In this document: positions 13,709 through 15,968 of the stretch, one piece after another
Layout of the letters: the number at the start of each line of letters is the position of its first letter
Position numbering within the stretch: position 1 is the first letter of the stretch
DNA from: Clostridiales bacterium
GTDB taxonomy: Bacteria; Bacillota; Clostridia; Saccharofermentanales; Saccharofermentanaceae
DNA: 15,968 bases
Reading direction: 5' to 3'
Assembly (NCBI GenBank): GCA_016930475.1
Contig: JAFGGR010000238.1
Coordinates: 1-15,968, forward strand
The notes under the pieces: model-generated
Told to the model about the DNA's origin: nothing
What the model saw: the letters and a program-made list of their open reading frames with translations, nothing else
Database searches by the model: none
Translations under genes and position numbers: made by a program

Positions 13709-14314
13709 TTACCCCCGCCCCTCCGGCATCAGCGGGATATCCGAAAGCGGAGCGATCAGGCCGAGCGCTTCCATCTTCTCCCGAACCAGGCCGATATCGC
13801 GCCAAAGCGTTATTCTCTCATTGTTGTTTCTTAAAATATAGGCCGGATGAAAAGTCGGAAGGATCAAAAAATCATTCTTTTCGATAAAACGCCCGCGAAC
13901 CTTCCCGATCGGTTCGTCGCTGTTCATGAAGTACTTATATGCGGTTTTTCCCAATAGAACTATAATTTTCGGCTTAGCGAATCGGATCTGCTTGGCAAGC
14001 AGAGGCATACACATCTTCGCCTCCTCCGCAGTCGGAACACGGTTTTCCGGCGGTCTGCATTTTACGATATTACAGATGTGAAAGTCGTCTCCCGTGAAAC
14101 CGTATGCCTGGAGCAACAAATCCAGAAGTCGTCCGGCCTGACCGACGAACGGCATGCCCTGAAGGTCCTCGTTCGCTCCGGGCCCTTCCCCGACGATCAT
14201 CAACTGCGCCCTGATCGCGCCCCTGTAAATCACGACATTGTTTCTTGTCTCGGAGAGAGAACAGGCCTTACAGCGCTTGCATTCATCGACAAAATCCGGC
14301 CAAGCATACGACAA
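13709..14314 (-). CDS. Family-4 uracil-DNA glycosylase, [4Fe-4S]
   Basis: The 201-residue enzyme removes uracil from DNA to begin base excision repair. Cluster ligands fit the family spacing: C15 and C18 in 'CKRCKACSL', C86 in 'CNIVKCRPPENR', and C102. Active-site motifs are 'GEGPGANEDLQGMPFVGQAG' (42-61) and 'TFHPAYILR' (from 153). I chose a TTG start at 14314, because AAGGCGGTGATC (14318-14329), one base from the full anti-Shine-Dalgarno complement, places its core 8 bases upstream. An in-frame GTG at 14323 lies inside that site. The promoter overlaps the end of the kinase gene. Confidence 0.92.
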   Translation of the reverse strand: MSYAWPDFVDECKRCKACSLSETRNNVVIYRGAIRAQLMIVGEGPGANEDLQGMPFVGQAGRLLDLLLQAYGFTGDDFHICNIVKCRPPENRVPTAEEAKMCMPLLAKQIRFAKPKIIVLLGKTAYKYFMNSDEPIGKVRGRFIEKNDFLILPTFHPAYILRNNNERITLWRDIGLVREKMEALGLIAPLSDIPLMPEGRG

Positions 14315-14353
14315 AAAGATCACCGCCTTAAAAAATAATCAATATTTCAGCCT

Positions 14354-14362
14354 ATTATACCA
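14354..14362 (-). promoter_or_regulatory. Extended -10 promoter of the uracil-DNA glycosylase gene
   Basis: TGGTATAAT on the minus strand is a perfect extended -10 box whose TATAAT contains the stop codon of the sensor kinase gene. No good -35 box is present at 16-18 bases. It is 40 bases before the TTG start. Confidence 0.45.
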
Positions 14363-15791
14363 AATCATCGGCAATGCGCATTCGAACGGTAAAAGTCGAT
14401 CCTTTGTCGACCTCGCTTTCAACCGACGCGCTCCCCTCATATAATTGGGCGATATGTTTCACGATGGAAAGTCCGAGTCCCGTACCGCCGAGCTCTCTGG
14501 AGTGACTCTTGTCCACGCGGTAAAATCGCTCGAAAATGCGCGACAAATGCTCCTCAGCGATGCCTTCACCGGTATCACGAACTGAGACGGATATGATGCG
14601 ATCCGGCTCGCGAACCGCCTTGACCCAGACCGCCCCGCCCTCACGGTTATAATTGATCGCGTTGTCTAAGAGATTGATGAGGATCTGTTTCATTCTAGAT
14701 TTTGAAGCCAGTACGGGCAAGGGATCGCCTTCCGTCCAAATCAGCTCAATTTTTCGCTCCGAAGCTTTCTCCCGCAACATATTCAGCGTTTCTTCAATCA
14801 ACGGATTAATATCGAAGCGCTCCGCCTCAGAATCCTGTTCGATTCGCTCAATCTCCGATAGCTGAAGCACATCGTTGATCAGTTGATGAAGCCTTTGCGC
14901 CTCGATATCGATGATCTCCAAGAATCGCTTCTGGGTCACCGGGTCGATATTCTCCGAACCGCGTAAAGTATCGATAAATCCGCGGATGGAAGTCAGAGGG
15001 GTCTTGAGCTCGTGGCTGACGTTTGCCGCAAATTCCGCCTTCATATCCTGAAGAGCCGCTAACCGGGTATTCTTCTCCTCAAGCTCGCGCATATCGCGTT
15101 CAAGACGCTCCGCCATCTCGTTGAATGCCGCGGACAAGGCTCCGATCTCATCCGGGCCGGTCGCAATGATCCGAGCCGAATAATCTGTTGTCGAAATCGA
15201 TTCGGCCGCCTTCTTAAGTTCAAGCAGAGGCTTCGTGAGCCTCTTGGAATAGAAAAAACCGAAAACCGAAATCGCGAGGACCGTCGCCGCGATCACCGCG
15301 AGAAATGCCCACTGCATCTGCCGAACGCCCCGCTCATATTCGACGAGAGGCATCGAGATCCGGACGACCATGTCAGAAGCTTCGTCATAGTCTGCCATGT
15401 ATAGCATATCCGCTCCGACTGTCCGGCTGTAACGCTTCTCGTACGCCGTTTGTCCCGATTTAAAGGCAGAAAAGACCTCGACCCGATCCAGATGGTTATC
15501 CATCTTATCGGCATCTTCGGCGCTGTCATACAACACCTTCCCGCTCCGGTCGATCGTTGTGATCCTCAAGTCGCCGGAGGTTCTCGAAAAGATCCCGATA
15601 CAATCTTTTCCGGCAGCGTCGAACGCCGCTCCCCCCGCGATTTCCTTCTCGAAAAAAAGACTCGCGGAGACGAGGAACTGCCGGTTCGCGTTTTCGGCGT
15701 ATTCCGACAGAAAATAGACGCCGAACGCGCCGGTAATAATGATCGAAAGCAATACGACAAAAAAGATAAATGCTTGGAATTTTCTGATCAT
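14355..15791 (-). CDS. Sensor histidine kinase, PhoR/WalK type
   Basis: The 478-residue membrane kinase pairs with the response regulator 33 bases upstream. Order: membrane helix 1 (about 6-28), an extracytoplasmic sensor region (about 30-155; 'ITTIDRSGKVLYDS' is PhoR-like), membrane helix 2 (about 160-181), HAMP linker (about 182-235), phospho-acceptor 'NVSHELKTPLTSIRG' with H260, N-box 'INLLDNAINYN' (372-382), G1 'DTGEGIAEEH' (406-415), F-box 'IFERFYRVDKSHSRELGGTG', and G2 'GTGLGLSIVKH' (436-446). All catalytic motifs are intact. There is no cytoplasmic PAS domain, unlike WalK. Phosphate sensing is possible, but no pst or phoU gene is in view, so the signal is unknown. Confidence 0.94.
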   Translation of the reverse strand: MIRKFQAFIFFVVLLSIIITGAFGVYFLSEYAENANRQFLVSASLFFEKEIAGGAAFDAAGKDCIGIFSRTSGDLRITTIDRSGKVLYDSAEDADKMDNHLDRVEVFSAFKSGQTAYEKRYSRTVGADMLYMADYDEASDMVVRISMPLVEYERGVRQMQWAFLAVIAATVLAISVFGFFYSKRLTKPLLELKKAAESISTTDYSARIIATGPDEIGALSAAFNEMAERLERDMRELEEKNTRLAALQDMKAEFAANVSHELKTPLTSIRGFIDTLRGSENIDPVTQKRFLEIIDIEAQRLHQLINDVLQLSEIERIEQDSEAERFDINPLIEETLNMLREKASERKIELIWTEGDPLPVLASKSRMKQILINLLDNAINYNREGGAVWVKAVREPDRIISVSVRDTGEGIAEEHLSRIFERFYRVDKSHSRELGGTGLGLSIVKHIAQLYEGSASVESEVDKGSTFTVRMRIADDLV

Positions 15792-15824
15792 ACGAACACC
15801 GTCCGTTTTCTCTTTTATATGGTT

Positions 15825-15968
15825 CTATTCCCGAAATCGGTATCCCCGGCCCCGCACCGTCTCCAGGTATTCCGGATGTGCGCCGTCCTTTTCGAGTTTC
15901 TTGCGAAGCTGGCGGATATGCACATCCACCGTCCTGGTTTCTCCGATATATTCGTAGCCCCAGACACG
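15825..15968 (-). CDS. OmpR/PhoB-family response regulator, C-terminal fragment
   Basis: The last 47 residues are in the window; the gene runs off the right edge. They read 'RVWGYEYIGETRTVDVHIRQ', 'LRKKLEKDGAHPEYLETVRG' and 'RGYRFRE', the recognition helix and C-terminal hairpin of an OmpR/PhoB winged-helix domain. The TVDVHIRQLRKK and VRGRGYRF motifs are diagnostic. The receiver domain is not visible. It is followed after 33 bases by its probable partner kinase. Confidence 0.95.
   Translation of the reverse strand, partial: RVWGYEYIGETRTVDVHIRQLRKKLEKDGAHPEYLETVRGRGYRFRE

Noticed and set aside
1..15968. CRISPR array, insertion sequence, phage or toxin-antitoxin module
   Set aside because: No regularly spaced repeats, transposase or integrase motifs, or toxin partner for the small XRE protein were found.

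Overview
The window looks like chromosomal core DNA of an anaerobic, Gram-positive-type bacterium (Bacillota, probably class Clostridia). The evidence is the run yaaO-like decarboxylase - tmk - darA (yaaQ) - holB - ricT (yaaT) - trmN6 (yabB), which is the Bacillus/Clostridium arrangement, together with strong GGAGG ribosome binding sites, a small clostridial-type ferredoxin, a CCA-encoding tRNA gene and a PhoR/PhoP-type two-component pair. I cannot name a genus. Base composition is near half G+C by eye. I see no transposase, phage gene, CRISPR array or rRNA.

Layout. Almost everything is on the minus strand, so genes are listed here from high to low coordinates. 15968-14355: the 3' end of an OmpR/PhoB response regulator and its sensor kinase. 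14314-13709: a family-4 [4Fe-4S] uracil-DNA glycosylase. Convergent to it on the plus strand is a 113-residue two-helix membrane protein (13311-13652). 13102-13029: tRNA-Gln(CUG), minus strand, with promoter and terminator. Plus strand 11597-12922: a small XRE-type repressor and an AraC-family regulator. Divergent from these, at 11305-8067, is a 731-residue sialate-O-acetylesterase-like protein whose catalytic residues appear to be lost, followed by a second AraC-family regulator.

8012-5611 is a compact folate operon, folE-folP-folB-folK, with gaps of 10 and 2 bases and one 4-base overlap. These enzymes make dihydropteroate from GTP and p-aminobenzoate; folC and a dihydroneopterin triphosphate phosphatase are not in the window. 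5541-3421 has its own promoter and encodes a disordered Arg/Asn-rich protein with a conserved-looking C-terminal helix, then the PLP-dependent decarboxylase. 3317-427 is tmk-darA-holB-ricT, mostly translationally coupled (ATGA and TGATG junctions and an 8-base overlap). 330-160 is a 56-residue 2[4Fe-4S] ferredoxin with its own promoter and a terminator-like hairpin. 68-1 is the start of a tRNA1(Val) adenine-N6 methyltransferase (trmN6).

The least ordinary parts are the regulator-rich island at 8067-12922 (pseudo-esterase, two AraC proteins, one XRE protein, a shared divergent control region with repeated CCCGGAT heptamers), the disordered basic protein at 4930-5541, and the ferredoxin placed between ricT and trmN6. 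The rest is housekeeping. I did not find a convincing wholly new system; the pseudo-esterase island is the best candidate for a second look.
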